DNA from: Siphonodentalium dalli
Lineage: Eukaryota; Mollusca; Scaphopoda; Gadilida; Siphonodentaliidae
Reading direction: 5' to 3'
NCBI GenBank assembly: GCA_032622095.1
Contig: CP136063.1
Span: 265,351,426 to 265,415,425, forward strand
Length of the DNA: 64,000 nt
Below, piece after piece: positions 45,653 to 56,033 of the stretch; within the stretch, counting starts at the first letter, position 1, and every line of letters starts with the position of its first letter. The notes beneath the pieces were generated by a model, which was given only the letters and a program-made list of their open reading frames with translations, did not search any database and was not told the origin of the DNA. The position numbers were made by a program, and so were the translations under genes.

Positions 45653-46300
45653 TGACCGTGGAGTCGCTCGCCAGACTGTCGGGACTGAGATGACCGTGGA
45701 GTCGCTCGCCAGACTGTCGGGACTGAGATGACCGTGGAGTCGCTCGCCAGACTGTCAGGACTGAGATGACCGTGGAGTCGCTCGCCAGACTGTCGGGACT
45801 GAGATGACCGTGGAGTCGCTCGCCAGACTGTCAGGACTGAGATGACCGTGGAGTCGCTCGCCAGACTGTCGGGACTGAGATGACCGTGGAGTCGCTCGCC
45901 AGACTGTCGGGACTGAGATGACCGTGGAGTCGCTCGTCAGACTGTCGGGACTGAGATGACCGTGGAGTCGCTCGCCAGACTGTCGGGACTGAGATGACCG
46001 TGGAGTCGCTCGCCAGACTGTCGGGACTGAGATGACCGTGGAGTCGCTCGCCAGACTGTCGGGACTGAGATGACCGTGGAGTCGCTCGTCAGACTGTCGG
46101 GACTGAGATGACCGTGGAGTCGCTCGCCAGACTGTCGGGACTGAGATGACCGTGGAGTCGCTCGCCAGACTGTCGGGACTGAGATGACCGTGGAGTCGCT
46201 CGCCAGACTGTCGGGACTGAGATGACCGTGGAGTCGCTCGCCAGACTGTCGGGACTGAGATGACCGTGGAGTCGCTCGCCAGACTGTCAGGACTGAGATG
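45653..46300. repeat. 38-bp GC-rich minisatellite, about 17 copies
   Basis: Unit GACCGTGGAGTCGCTCGCCA plus GACTGTCGGGACTGAGAT, about 63 percent G+C in an otherwise AT-rich region. Variants are a CGTC for CGCC and a GTCAGG for GTCGGG in a few units. It lies between first exons 1b and 1c. Confidence 0.95.
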
Positions 46301-46388
46301 ACTGGGACTGTGAGGTTTACTGCAGTATGTTCAATTCAAAATAACTTCACATGAGGATTAACTGTCATGTGGACTGTTTTTATGGAGA

Positions 46389-46474
46389 TGTAACCGTGAG
46401 GTAAGTGGTCATAACTTGTGTAAAACCCGAAGGGTTTTACATACAAGTTATGACCACTTACCTCACAGTTACAT
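46389..46474. repeat. 86-bp palindrome
   Basis: Left arm ATGTAACCGTGAGGTAAGTG pairs with right arm CACTTACCTCACAGTTACAT. Pairing continues to the tip (AAAACCC-GAA-GGGTTTT). It is likely a tiny foldback element. Confidence 0.8.
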
Positions 46475-46534
46475 TCATTAAAATTTAATTGTTTGAACAT
46501 TTCATGTGCATGTTTTCAAATGTCCAATATGTCC

Positions 46535-46800
46535 CGTGTAGAGACGTGGCGACATGAGGTTAGGGTGTGCCTACTTATTTTGCACGGGACACTGTCAGGT
46601 CTATTTTATTATTTCATATGTCATCAATGCTAATCACATTGTCACAGAGGCGTGGCACAGGGGGTGTGGTGTACGTATACTTATATTGCATGCAACACTG
46701 TCGGGTCTGTTTGAATATTTGATGTGTATGTCCTAATGGCTGGTCAGCGGCGTGGTACGAGGGGTTGGGTATACGTACTTTTATTGCATTTGGTTATATA
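46535..46800. repeat. Three diverged units of about 105 bp with CGTGGC heads
   Basis: Units start AGACGTGGCGACATGAGGTT, AGAGGCGTGGCACAGGGGGT and CAGCGGCGTGGTACGAGGGG. Each is followed by GT(A/G).G.ACTTAT(A/T)TTGCA and a CACTGTC(A/G)GGTCT word. Probably an old tandem repeat derived from a transposon end of the GACGTGGC family. Confidence 0.5.
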
Positions 46801-47483
46801 GGTAGCATCTTTTATTTGATATATATCAAATTGCATATGTATATTTGCGGTGACAACTAGATAAGCTAACGTTTCTTTTCCGAATTTATTTTCATGAACC
46901 TCAGCATCATTAAATTCTTTGGAATACGTTACAGCCCGCCTCTGTCAATCTGCATATTGGATGTCACCATTTGAATATATCGGCAAACCATATAGCCCGC
47001 ATTTATGAGCAGGTAATTATCAAATTGTACATGCACGACCAAGCTTCATATATATCTAGGTGTAATTTGGCCATGTAAGTACCATGTGCGTGGTCGCGAG
47101 TACACCAGACATCTCGTTCTGATAGATGCGTATATTTTAAGTTCTAATATTGAATTTATAACATTTCCCCAAGGTACGTGACTAATTTTTTGTAAAATAA
47201 TTCACAGGCGATCTGATGCATGCATCTTCTTTTCTTGTATTATATATCGCCTGCTTATATTGCTTCTAGTATATACTTTTATAACTGTGTTGGAGAATCC
47301 ATTTAGTAAAGAAATGATTAAAATATCAAACATATTTCTGTTATTCTGCAGACTTGTCGTTAGCTACCTCGGAAATCGCCATATTGGTCTCATTTGGGAT
47401 AATAATTCTGGAAGTACCTGACTTGTGATGTCACCAAAAACCACGACTAACCAGTAAGATGTAATGCACCCGGGCCATGTTAT
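46801..47483. other. Non-coding stretch between first exons 1b and 1c
   Basis: No recognised exon. On the minus strand, TACTTCCAG at about 47411 is followed by a 22-codon open tail ending in TAA. Its phase does not fit the claudin exons and it has no family motif. Confidence 0.35.
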
Positions 47484-47797
47484 CCCTTTACCCAACAGAA
47501 CGGCCCTATGCCAATGCATTCTCTTATATATGCGAGTCGACCATAGGTCGCCTCGCATATATAAGAGAATGCATTGGCTTAACACATTAAAAATTATAAA
47601 ATTGTTAAAGAATATAAGAAAAAATGGTAAAAAGTGTTAAAAAAAGATGTTTTTAGGCCAATGCATTCTCTTATATATGCGAGGCGACCTATGGTCGACT
47701 CGCATATATAAGAGAATGCATTGGCACAGGGCATAACTGTAAATATCACAATGTAGTCAATGAGCCGGTTCCAATGGCCGGTTTGTTGGGTAAAGGG
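47484..47797. mobile_element. Miniature element, TTAA family, copy A4 (TTAT target)
   Basis: Ends CCCTTTACCCAACA and TGTTGGGTAAAGGG, with both hairpins present (about 47511-47577 and 47657-47724). The flanking direct repeat is TTAT on both sides (47480-47483 and 47798-47801) instead of TTAA. Compared with A3 it lacks most of the ATATCCATATTTGTATGG segment, so it is a shorter derivative. Confidence 0.8.
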
Positions 47798-48095
47798 TTA
47801 TGCGGTAATTAAGTATCTTTATCGGCTTTAGAGCTGCACAAGACACAATTTCTTAGGATCTTGAAATAGTGTTCCCCAATGCCATACTACGCGGTATTCG
47901 TGTATGTAAATAGCAGTGATCTCTTCCAGATATTTCGTCCCATGTCCCCAGTTTATAAAACTATTTATACCTGTTTTATGAACAATCGGTTTGCTGATTT
48001 GTTCCTCTAAAAGTTGGGTCGGTGCGTCGAAATAAAAATAAAAATATAAATTGAATGTTGAACAACAAAATAGTTTTAAATCAATCATAGCTTAA

Positions 48096-48468
48096 AGGTA
48101 CACAATCCCATCCGATGGTCCCCGTATCATCAGATTCCAACAACAACAACAACGTTTCTTCAAAAGACGCTTTAGTTATCAGATTCGATTAATTAACACA
48201 AAATGCTAAGCCATTGTCAACTCTAGTATCAAATTTTCCAAAACGTGTTATATATCAACATTTTGTTCAACGCAATTTGGTATCAAGAGTATGTCGGTCC
48301 GCTCGTCGGACATTTGCTAGGCCCCAAATATTCAGGGGTGGTGAAAAATAACAGATTTCAAAAATCGATATATATGTTAACTCTGAGCTTTGGTGGGTGG
48401 GTTTCTCGACCCGAAGGAAATAGTTTTATCCCCGAAGCCAAAGAAATAGTAATTTAGGAGCGTTAATT
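48096..48468. mobile_element. TTAA element L, diverged copy
   Basis: Starts after TTAA (48092-48095) with AGGTACACAATCCCATCCGA and shares GATTCCAACAACAACAA, GTTTCTCGACCCGAA and CCCCGAAGCCA..GAAATAGTAATT with the complete copy at 55154. The right terminus is eroded. Confidence 0.5.
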
Positions 48469-48874
48469 CTTGTTATTTATCTTTAATACAAGGCTTCAGT
48501 TGTGTTGGTTATGTGGCATGTATACTATGTAGCTATATGCATTAGCAAATTATAAAAAGACACGTTTGAAACACAAATCAATTAGGCCGCATGCGTGAGG
48601 TGGTTAACTGGTTATTGTGGACTTAATTATGCTGTTATCGGGTCATAGCTTAGAGCTTTTGGCTTTGTGTTTCGCGACGATGAATGGTATGATTGCCACC
48701 AATAGCTTAAAAGTAAGACCATATGGCGATCACAATTTAAGGACATACTCTCCCACATTGAGGAGCTGAGAAACGATCGCGAACTTATTATCTATATATA
48801 TGATGTATTAGTGACTTTTGTTGAAAACCAAAACCGTAATCGTAACAACGGATAGGGAAAAACGACAACGAATA

Positions 48875-49336
48875 TGTAACCCGCCATATCAAATCCAGTC
48901 GTAAGTCGGGATTTGTTTTACCCTGTGCCAATTCATTCTCTTATATATGCGAGTCGACCATAGGTCGCCTCGCATATATAAGAGAATGCATTGGCCTAAC
49001 AATTTTTTATCTTCTTTTTTTTAAATAAATGTTTCTTACATTTTTTAGGACATAAAATAAAAAAACATCCATTACCCTGCAGGGAGCCCCACACACATAT
49101 AGAAACATATAGAAGAGTGTCGTCTGCTCATGTTTGTCTGGGGCTCTGTATGGGTAAAATTATAAAATTGTTAAAGAATACAAGAAAAAATTATTAAAAT
49201 TGTAAACAATTGTTAGGCCAATGCATTCTCTTATATATGCGAGGCGACCTATGGTCGACTCGCATGTATAATAGAATGCATTGGCACAGGGTAAAAATAT
49301 CCCGACTTACGACTGGATTTGATATGGCGGGTCTCA
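48875..49336. mobile_element. Miniature element, TA family, copy B2
   Basis: Terminal inverted repeats TGTAACCCGCCATATCAAAT and the complement of TGAGACCCGCCATATCAAAT, with TA outside both ends. It carries both inverted hairpins and the family-specific GAGCCCC/GGGGCTC centre, in the opposite orientation to B1. The right hairpin has two point changes (CGCATGTATAATAGAATG). Confidence 0.85.
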
Positions 49337-49420
49337 TATAAATAACGCAAATTCTAGTGACGTATAGTGCCCTATACTCGTAAAATTATCTGTTGTCGTT
49401 CATTATGCGAAAGGTGTATA

Positions 49421-50612
49421 AAGGCCAAACCACACCTGACGCGAGCGCGCGATTGTAACGGCCGTTTTCTCATCCGCAGCAGTTCAAAGCGCGCGATTTT
49501 TATATTCACACCGCGAGCGATTGAATCTCTGAGCACGAGACGATCACAGCAGTGATTTTATGCTTCGTCGATCTCTCGCATTGTGGCAAACCAACAGGAT
49601 AATTGGGTCGCTGTCAAATAGGATATTTATACGGGCATATTCCTTCTATTTAAAGGCGACACCTTCATTCGTCGTCGCGATAACAAAGGTGGTGGAGTAC
49701 TTTAGCGACATGCTGATGACTGAAGTGTAAGGATAAATGAGAAAAGAAAATGCATGGCAAGAGCTCGACGTAATAACAGGATCGTCTGGTTAATTTTTAG
49801 TCCCAATCCATTCCAAGCTTGTGAAGTCACTATGCCCAGAATTTGCATCCCCCCCACGATAAAAAAAACTCACAAACTGGAATTATAGAATGAAATTCAA
49901 CTAAACGCAATTGCTATCATAATTCAGGAAGTCCGCGCACTATTCGACTTGACATGCTATATTTGACAATTAACCCTTTACCCAACAAACCGGCCAAAAA
50001 CGGCCAAATAAAGCTGCAACAGCCTAAATTATCTTTGGTCTGTCTCAATAAAACCATACAAATATGGATATCATTGGAACCGGCTCACTGACCACATTGT
50101 GATAGTTACAGTTATGCCCTGTGCCAATGCATTCTCTTATATATGCGAGTCGACCATAGGTCGCCTCGCATATATAAGAGAATGCATTGGCTTAAACAAA
50201 AATCTTTTTTTAACACTTTTTACCATTTTTTCTTACATTCTTTAACAATTTTATAATTTTTAATGTGTTAAGCCAATGCATTCTCTTATATATGCGAGGC
50301 GACCTATGGCCGACTCGCATATATAAGAGAATGCATTGGCACAGGGCCGTTCTGTTGGGTAAGGGTTAAACAAGTTTGAAAAACTCTTACATGCATAATT
50401 ATGGTTAGCAAATTCTGAACAAAATGTCATAAACATTGTATATGTGACCTGCCTGTAAATGGTGCACTCAAATGATTATGTACCCAAACCATCGCGCGCG
50501 ACGATGCGATCCAGTCGCTTTCGGTGTGAATATAAAAATCGCGCGCTTAGAACCGCTACGGACGACAGAAAACGGCCGTTATAATCGCGCGCTCGTGCCC
50601 GGTGTGGATCGA
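49421..50612. mobile_element. Inverted-repeat element H with GC-rich termini, host of A5
   Basis: The left arm starts GGCCAAACCACACCTGACGC and runs through GAGCGCGCGATTGTAACGGC to ATTTTTATATTCACACCG. The right arm is its imperfect complement (CGGTGTGAATATAAAAATCG at about 50522, then AACGGCCGTTATAATCGCGC). The arms are about 140 bp and strikingly CpG-rich. The interior contains miniature element A5. A minus-strand open frame of 103 codons overlaps the right arm but has no transposase motif. Confidence 0.6.
49974..50365. mobile_element. Miniature element, TTAA family, copy A5 (nested)
   Basis: Intact: TTAA at 49970-49973 and 50366-50369, ends CCCTTTACCCAACA and TGTTGGGTAAGGG (one A lost on the right). 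Both hairpins are present (about 50124-50190 and 50273-50339). Same orientation as A1. It inserted into element H. Confidence 0.85.
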
Positions 50613-51223
50613 CCCGTATACTGCGAGTGGCAAGCACGACTGTCTCACAAACGAAATCGCTGTCGTCAATTCTGCGAACATGTTTTTGAACCGTCCGAAA
50701 AAATTACGACTACAATTAACTATTCGTAACAATAATCTGTCGTCGTTCATTATGCAAAGGTGTCTATTATTACCCCCCCCCCCAATCAACATATATAGGT
50801 CTGATCCGCTAAACAAGTTTCTAAAACATGACCTCGGAAGATAAACGTACTGAGGTGAGTTGGACAATCGCGGATTCGAGCATGGAACAGCAAGCCGACT
50901 CGTTCACAACGAATAGGCTATATGTGAGTCTCCATTGTAATTCAAGCCACACAAAACTTTGGACGAAATTGCACGAAAAACATTACATGCTATGAACGAA
51001 GTATCCCTTTTCCGGTGATAAAATTATTGTTGGCATATAAATCCATAATTACTTTTCATTATATCTATAGATGCCCCAACAAGCTTTTATCTTAATGCCA
51101 AATCCTATTCTCAGTTTAGTATTTACTCTTGGATGTGCATAGCTATTTGTATGGTAATTGATAATAAATAAGTTTAAACTAAAAATCAAAGGGAAATATG
51201 AATCATCTATTGGTCAAACTCAC
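50613..51223. other. Intronic stretch after exon 1b
   Basis: A 30-bp direct repeat of TCGTCGTTCATTATGC-type sequence also occurs left of element H (about 49392). An ATG followed 27 nt later by a GAG|GTGAGT-like donor (50828 onward, plus strand) is probably chance. Confidence 0.35.
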
Positions 51224-51437
51224 GATCATTGATGTTTATTTTATACTCTCCAGTGCAGATATCTTCCCCGTTGAGTGGATTTTCCCTACAGTTTTTCCAT
51301 AATCCGCCATGAGAAACAAAGTCAACACCAGCAAGGGTTTGAGAAACGTAGAACCAGTAAGGAAGAGCCAAAGCAAGTATTTGCACAAGAACTCCGAGCA
51401 GAGCTAGTGCAACTCCAAGGGTTCCTCTATTCGCCAT
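51224..51437 (-). CDS. Claudin/PMP22-like protein, alternative first exon 1b
   Basis: The ATG (AAAATGG context) opens 71 codons, and the exon ends GAT C|GTGAGT, a strong phase-1 donor compatible with the common second exon (split codon CCA, Pro). Helix 1 covers about residues 7-26 (LGVALALLGVLVQILALALP). The extracellular loop carries W28, G45-L46-W47, C50 and C61 (C-x10-C), the claudin signature. It has the longest loop of the three, with an acidic and polar C-terminal part (GEDICTGEYKININD). The spliced product would be 166 aa. The neighbouring first exons share the helix wording ALALPYW but differ in loop charge, which in claudins governs paracellular ion selectivity. Confidence 0.8.
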
Positions 51438-51749
51438 TTTCTACAAAGTTCTGACGACGGCGTGTTCAGTGTAGTGCGAGGAAGCAGTCGATATGAAGTA
51501 TGTGAACAAATCTATAACAACTAGTCTCTAGATAGAATAGATACAACACGGGCGTAATCTAGGAACCGGCGTCTGTGATTCGCGGAATGCATCCGCAATG
51601 GAATTAATATGCGGCCAACAACATATGAATACATCTTGCATGTCGGTTGCGCCACTAGATCGATCAGATCAGATCGATCACATGTAACACCTATTATGAG
51701 CTGAGCTGGTCAACGTAAAGTAGGATTGTTCACTAAATTCTGCTATTTA

Positions 51750-52033
51750 TGGGACCATCTCCTTTTATACTCAATAGAATATATGCAACAAATGAATGAA
51801 TTTGAGCCATGGTTTAGTTCAAAATACATGTACATTCATGTGCTCTATGATTGATATAAACAACATGGTAATTATAATGAAAATGAATTTATGACTCCAG
51901 CCATAAATTCATTTTCATTATAATTACCATGTTGTTTGCATCGTTCATAGAGCACATGATTGTACTGTGCACTAAATCATGGCTCACATTCATTCATTTG
52001 TTGCCTATATTCTGTTCGACTATAGACGGTCCA
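51750..52033. repeat. 284-bp imperfect palindrome
   Basis: Arms of about 135 nt are inverted repeats around a centre near 51895. Examples are GGTAATTATAATGAAAATGA with its complement, ATGTGCTCTATGA with TCATAGAGCACAT, and GCAACAAATGAATGAAT with its complement. The inner 40 bp are perfect and outer divergence is moderate. It lies upstream (minus sense) of exon 1b. Confidence 0.8.
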
Positions 52034-52180
52034 ATGAATGGAGGGTTTTGTGCACAGTCCCCCTTTAAAATTGTGTTTGTTTCCCAGCTTCCTATTATAT
52101 ACCTGCCGAAGAAAATGCCACATACCTGGAAAAGTTGAGTTGGTCTGATGCACATGAAATTATATTCTTTGTTTAGCTTA

Positions 52181-52290
52181 ATAATATGTATTCCCATCAT
52201 ATATACTACCATTAACGTTACAGTATTCCGTGTGTATAATATGTATTCCCATCATATATACTACCATTAACGTTACAGTGTTCCGTGTGT
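52181..52290. repeat. 55-bp direct duplication
   Basis: Two tandem copies of a unit that starts ATAATATGTATTCCCATCAT and ends GTTCCGTGTGT or ATTCCGTGTGT, differing at one base. Confidence 0.85.
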
Positions 52291-52439
52291 ATAATATTAA
52301 TATGGGAGTGGATTCGACTGTAAGCCAACATGGCTTATATTTGCCGTCATCATAAGTGACCGGAACATCGATGAACACAATATCTTAACAACAATGCCAT
52401 TACAATGACAAAGCCAACCATACTTCTGCGTGGTATTCG

Positions 52440-53375
52440 GGTTATACGCACAGGTCCCTTGCTGAGAAAATACTAAAATACCAATATACATGTAGACTAT
52501 GCCAGTGACAAGGTTCAAAAGATCGATTTTTGGCTAAAACCACACCAACTATCAAAACCCTAATACATTCTAGAAATCGATAACTTCAGCCAAAATATCC
52601 TCCGCAGTGTCTTATTGGCAATATATGAACCGCCATATCAAATCCAGTCGTAAGTCGGGATTTTTTTTACCCTGTGCCAATGCATTCTCTTATATATGCG
52701 AGTCGACCATAGGTCGCCTCGCATATATAAGAGAATGCATTGGCCTAACAATTTTTTATCATTTTTTTTAAATAAATGTTTCTTACAATTTTTAGGACAT
52801 AAAATAAAAAACATCCATTACCCTGCAGGGAGCCCCACACATATATAGAAGCAGATAGAAGAGTGTCGTCTGCTCATGTTTGTCTGGGGCTCTGTATGGG
52901 TGAAATTGTAAAATTGTTAAAGAATACAAGAAAAAATTATTAAAATTGTAAAAAATTGTTAGGCCAATGCATTCTCTTATATATGCGAGGCAACCTATGG
53001 TGGGACTCGCATATATAAGAGAATGCATTGGCACAGGGTAAAAAAATTCCCGACTTACGACTGGATTTGATATGGCGGGTCACAAATACAATTCCCTTTC
53101 AGTTGATGATTAGACCAGAAATTCTTCGGTAGATTTCGGCAGTTTCCGGTACGATATATCGACTTCGCTTCGTTTAATTTCGCCGAATGAAAGGGAATTT
53201 GATTGCTAATAAGACACCGGAGGATATTTTGACTAACATTTTCGATTTCGAGAATGTGTTAGGTTTTTTCAAATTAGGTATGGTCTCAGCAAAAATCGAT
53301 CTTTTGAACCTCGTCACTGGTATAGTCTATATTGGTAGCGTACTGGTCTCTCGTGCTAGCGGACCGGGGATCTCA
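52440..53375. repeat. Inverted repeat arms around miniature element B3
   Basis: The sequence at about 52450-52620, read on the minus strand, matches 53195-53360 on the plus strand: GCTAATAAGACACCGGAGGA, AAAAATCGATCTTTTGAACC and GTCACTGGTATAGTCTA. TA element B3 lies between the arms, so it inserted into, or next to the centre of, an older foldback structure. Confidence 0.65.
52625..53084. mobile_element. Miniature element, TA family, copy B3
   Basis: Terminal inverted repeats of about 35 bp (ACCGCCATATCAAATCCAGT left, complement right), both hairpins, and the GAGCCCC/GGGGCTC centre. The outermost bases of the left end are mutated (TATATGAACC), and the right hairpin tip reads CAACCTATGGTGGGAC instead of CGACCTATGGTCGAC. 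Confidence 0.8.
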
Positions 53376-53716
53376 ACCTGGTCAGGGTATTTGACAAAAA
53401 TCAGAACTCTGTCAGATACCAAGTTTGTCAGGCTGAAAAGTCTCATTCGAGATCACTGAATAAAGATCCAAATGCAAAAATGCCGATTTCCCCCATCACA
53501 ACATTTGTCCAGGTATGTTGTTGTGGTGCAGTACGCTGTCCGATCGGTTGCGGACATTAATGGCTGACCTGTGTACACGCCTCGGTGTGCGCACGTTAAA
53601 GAACGCTACTGGAGTCACCACATGGTTATACAGTTACTCGACCGTGGTAGCACCTGGACCGGCTCATAATTGTCAGTAAATGACAGCGAGCTGTAATGTG
53701 ATGAAGAAGAAGGTAT
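53327..53716 (+). mobile_element. Possible SINE-like element
   Basis: Begins with a tRNA-like stretch (GGTAGCGTACTGGTCTC, then GGACCGGGGATCTCAACC as a weak B box). A body follows with GTGTACACGCCTCGGTGTGC and GCACGTTAAAGAACGC, and it ends in GATGAAGAAGAAGG. The order of tRNA-like head, body and short repeated tail resembles SINEs. The box matches are weak and I could not find flanking duplications. Confidence 0.3.
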
Positions 53717-53889
53717 TTTAGTATCTTCCCCCATGGTGGTGGTGGTGGGGGGCTGTGGTTGTACGGTGTGCAAGTTGTCCCGTCGAGCGCTTAATTGATG
53801 CTGATAATACATTGGTATATCCACGTGTTATGTTACTCGATGTCTCATACATACTTGAATTGGAATCACCGAAGCAATACATAAATACA

Positions 53890-54614
53890 CCCCTGGTCAA
53901 GTGGTCCTGCTAATATGCTGTAGTATAATACAAAATGGATTGGGGCACAAGTTACAAAACTTAATGAGCCCCTCTCCGGTATACATTGATACAAACAATT
54001 TGTTTAACAAAATGGCACAATAAGTAACTTATTTACAGCTGCACGTGGTGAATGAGAAAGATGATGATGGCAGATTGTAACAAATCATTGAGGAAAGATG
54101 AGAGTGAGTCAGTGAGAGTGATTGGTGGGGGGGGGGGGTGCCAACGCCGAGTTGCATTCTATGCTGTGATGCTGGTGGTCCTGCTGAATCGCTATGATGC
54201 GGGTAGGACAAACTGATGCCGTTACGAAATAGTACCGTTATTTGTTCTAGAGTTGTCATTTTCGCGGTGTTTGTCTAATTCGAGCGATTTGAGAGAAAAA
54301 ACCACAGTGTGTGTATGAACGATCCAAGAACATATATAATTTTAAAAAATATAATAATGCCTGCGCTGGTGTTTCTAAACGACGTGAATAACCATATTGA
54401 TTATAGTCGATTTTCAAAAACTATTGAAAATGTTTCGCAATAAATATGTTTTGAATGTTTGATACGCATATTGGCTTTTCCAGGCTGAATATGTTCAGAT
54501 TATCGGAACACCGCGAAAAAGACAAATTAAAAAAAATAACGGTACTTTCTGTTAACAGCATCAGTTTGCCCTAACAGCATCATAGCAATTCAGCAGGACC
54601 ACTTGACCAGGGGT
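53890..54614. mobile_element. Inverted-repeat element E, copy 2 with internal insertion
   Basis: Ends CCCCTGGTCAAGTGGTCCTG and the complement, followed inside by the CATCATAG..TTCAGCAGGA and GATGC.GTTA motifs shared with 18251-18766. It is about 210 bp longer than copy 1 because of extra DNA at about 53925-54165, which includes a (G)n tract at 54128 and GATGATGATGG. The interior is otherwise closely similar (TAATAATGCCTGCGCT, GATTATAGTCGATTTTC). Confidence 0.7.
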
Positions 54615-55149
54615 TAAATATGTGGGCAACGTTTTGGTGACGCTTGTTATGCCAGTCATCGGCTTTCTTATTGTGAATTGTTTATCAATTGTCCAGTCTT
54701 TATCCATATTGAATCTTAAAGGGATGCTGTACTCAAATGTTGTTGTTTGTTCTATAGTCTCTGAGTCGTAGAATAAGGTAACCAGATTCCATTATTTGAA
54801 AGTCTGTTGAGTACGAAGTAATGTTACTGATATCAGATTAGCCGGAATGCGAAAATACCAATTGTCGTTGTCGAGTAACTCTTGGATATAGTCTTCAAGC
54901 AAATATAAAATAAATGTTATATTATATGCATACCAGTCCCATATACCCATTTAAGTCATTGTATAGTCACTAGCCAGTGAGTGGCTTGAGTTTACGCCCC
55001 GTATCAACATAATTTTTGACACGATCATGTGTGCCACGCGTTGCCCAATTCACTATCCGTGAACTATTTTGGTTACGTCTTATACATGGATATTCGTAAT
55101 TAAATTTATATGAAATTATTAACTTTGTTTTTAAGATAACATATTAACC
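54615..55149. other. Non-coding stretch in the claudin-like locus
   Basis: I see no exon or repeat that I can support, apart from a TACTCAAATGTTGTTGTTTG word reminiscent of element L. Confidence 0.35.
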
Positions 55150-55153
55150 TTAA

Positions 55154-55632
55154 AGGTACTCAATCCGTAAAGAGGGTCCCCATCTCAACAGATTCCAACA
55201 ACAACAATCCGATCAGAGGGTCCTATATTACTATTTCTTTGGCTTTGGGGTTAAAAAATATTTGATTCGAGTCGAGGAACCCATCAAACAAAGCTCAGAG
55301 TTATTAGATATTGATTTTTGAAATTTGTTAATTGTTCGAGATGAGTACTAATAACTGCCGTCAATTTGGTAACCTGCTCGATATTTTACGCCAAAACTCT
55401 ATTCAAACAAACAAGGATGGATAACTCTATAATCAAGTGGTAATAATAACGAAATTTTGACTGTCTTCTGGGCCAGAAAGAATTCCCGATAATGAAAAAT
55501 AATAGATTTCTAAAATCGATATCTAACAAATCTGAGCTTTGATGGGTGACTTCCTCGACTCGAATCAAATATGTTTGACCCCCGAAGCCATTGAAATAGT
55601 AATTGAGAGGAGTTTTATCGGATTGAGTACCT
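55154..55632. mobile_element. TTAA element L, complete copy
   Basis: Flanked by TTAA (55150-55153 and 55633-55636) with terminal inverted repeats AGGTACTCAATCCG and CGGATTGAGTACCT. Inner arms also pair (TTTGGCTTTGGGGTTAAA and TTTGACCCCCGAAGCCA; GAGTCGAGGAACCCATCAAA and its partner TGATGGGTGACTTCCTCGAC). The TTAA target places it with the piggyBac or Kolobok group, but the AGGT terminus differs from family A. Its right TTAA is also the left TTAA of element A6. Confidence 0.75.
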
Positions 55633-55636
55633 TTAA

Positions 55637-56029
55637 CCCTTTACCCAACAAAACGGCCAAAAACGCCCAAATAAAGCTTCAACAGTCTAAAATATCTTCG
55701 GTCTGTCTCAATAACACCATACACATATGGATATCATTGGAACCGGTTCATTGACCACATTGTGGTGGTTACAGTTATGCCCTGTGCCAATGCATTCTCT
55801 TATATATGCGAGTCGACCATAGGTCGCCTCGCATATATAAGAGAATGCATTGGCCTAAAAAATCTTTTTTTTTAAACACTTTTTACCATTTTTTCTTACA
55901 TTCTTTAACAATTTTATAATTTAATATGTGTTAAGCCAATGCATTCCCTTGTATATGCGAGGCGACCTATGGTCGACTCGCATATATAAGAGAATGCATT
56001 GGCACGGGGCCGTTCTGTTGGGTAAAGGG
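55637..56029. mobile_element. Miniature element, TTAA family, copy A6
   Basis: Intact: TTAA at 55633-55636 and 56030-56033, ends CCCTTTACCCAACA and TGTTGGGTAAAGGG. Both hairpins are present (about 55788-55854 and 55936-56002), the right one with CCCTTGTATATG in one arm. Same orientation as A1 and A5. It abuts element L with a single shared TTAA. Confidence 0.85.
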
Positions 56030-56033
56030 TTAA

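Noticed and set aside
47343-47411. Possible terminal exon (22 codons and stop) on the minus strand
   Set aside because: The phase differs from the claudin exons, there is no poly(A) signal close by and no upstream exon to join.
50828-50860. Plus-strand ATG followed by a GTGAGT donor, as a possible small first exon
   Set aside because: Only nine codons, no downstream exon found and no promoter signal. Chance is more likely.
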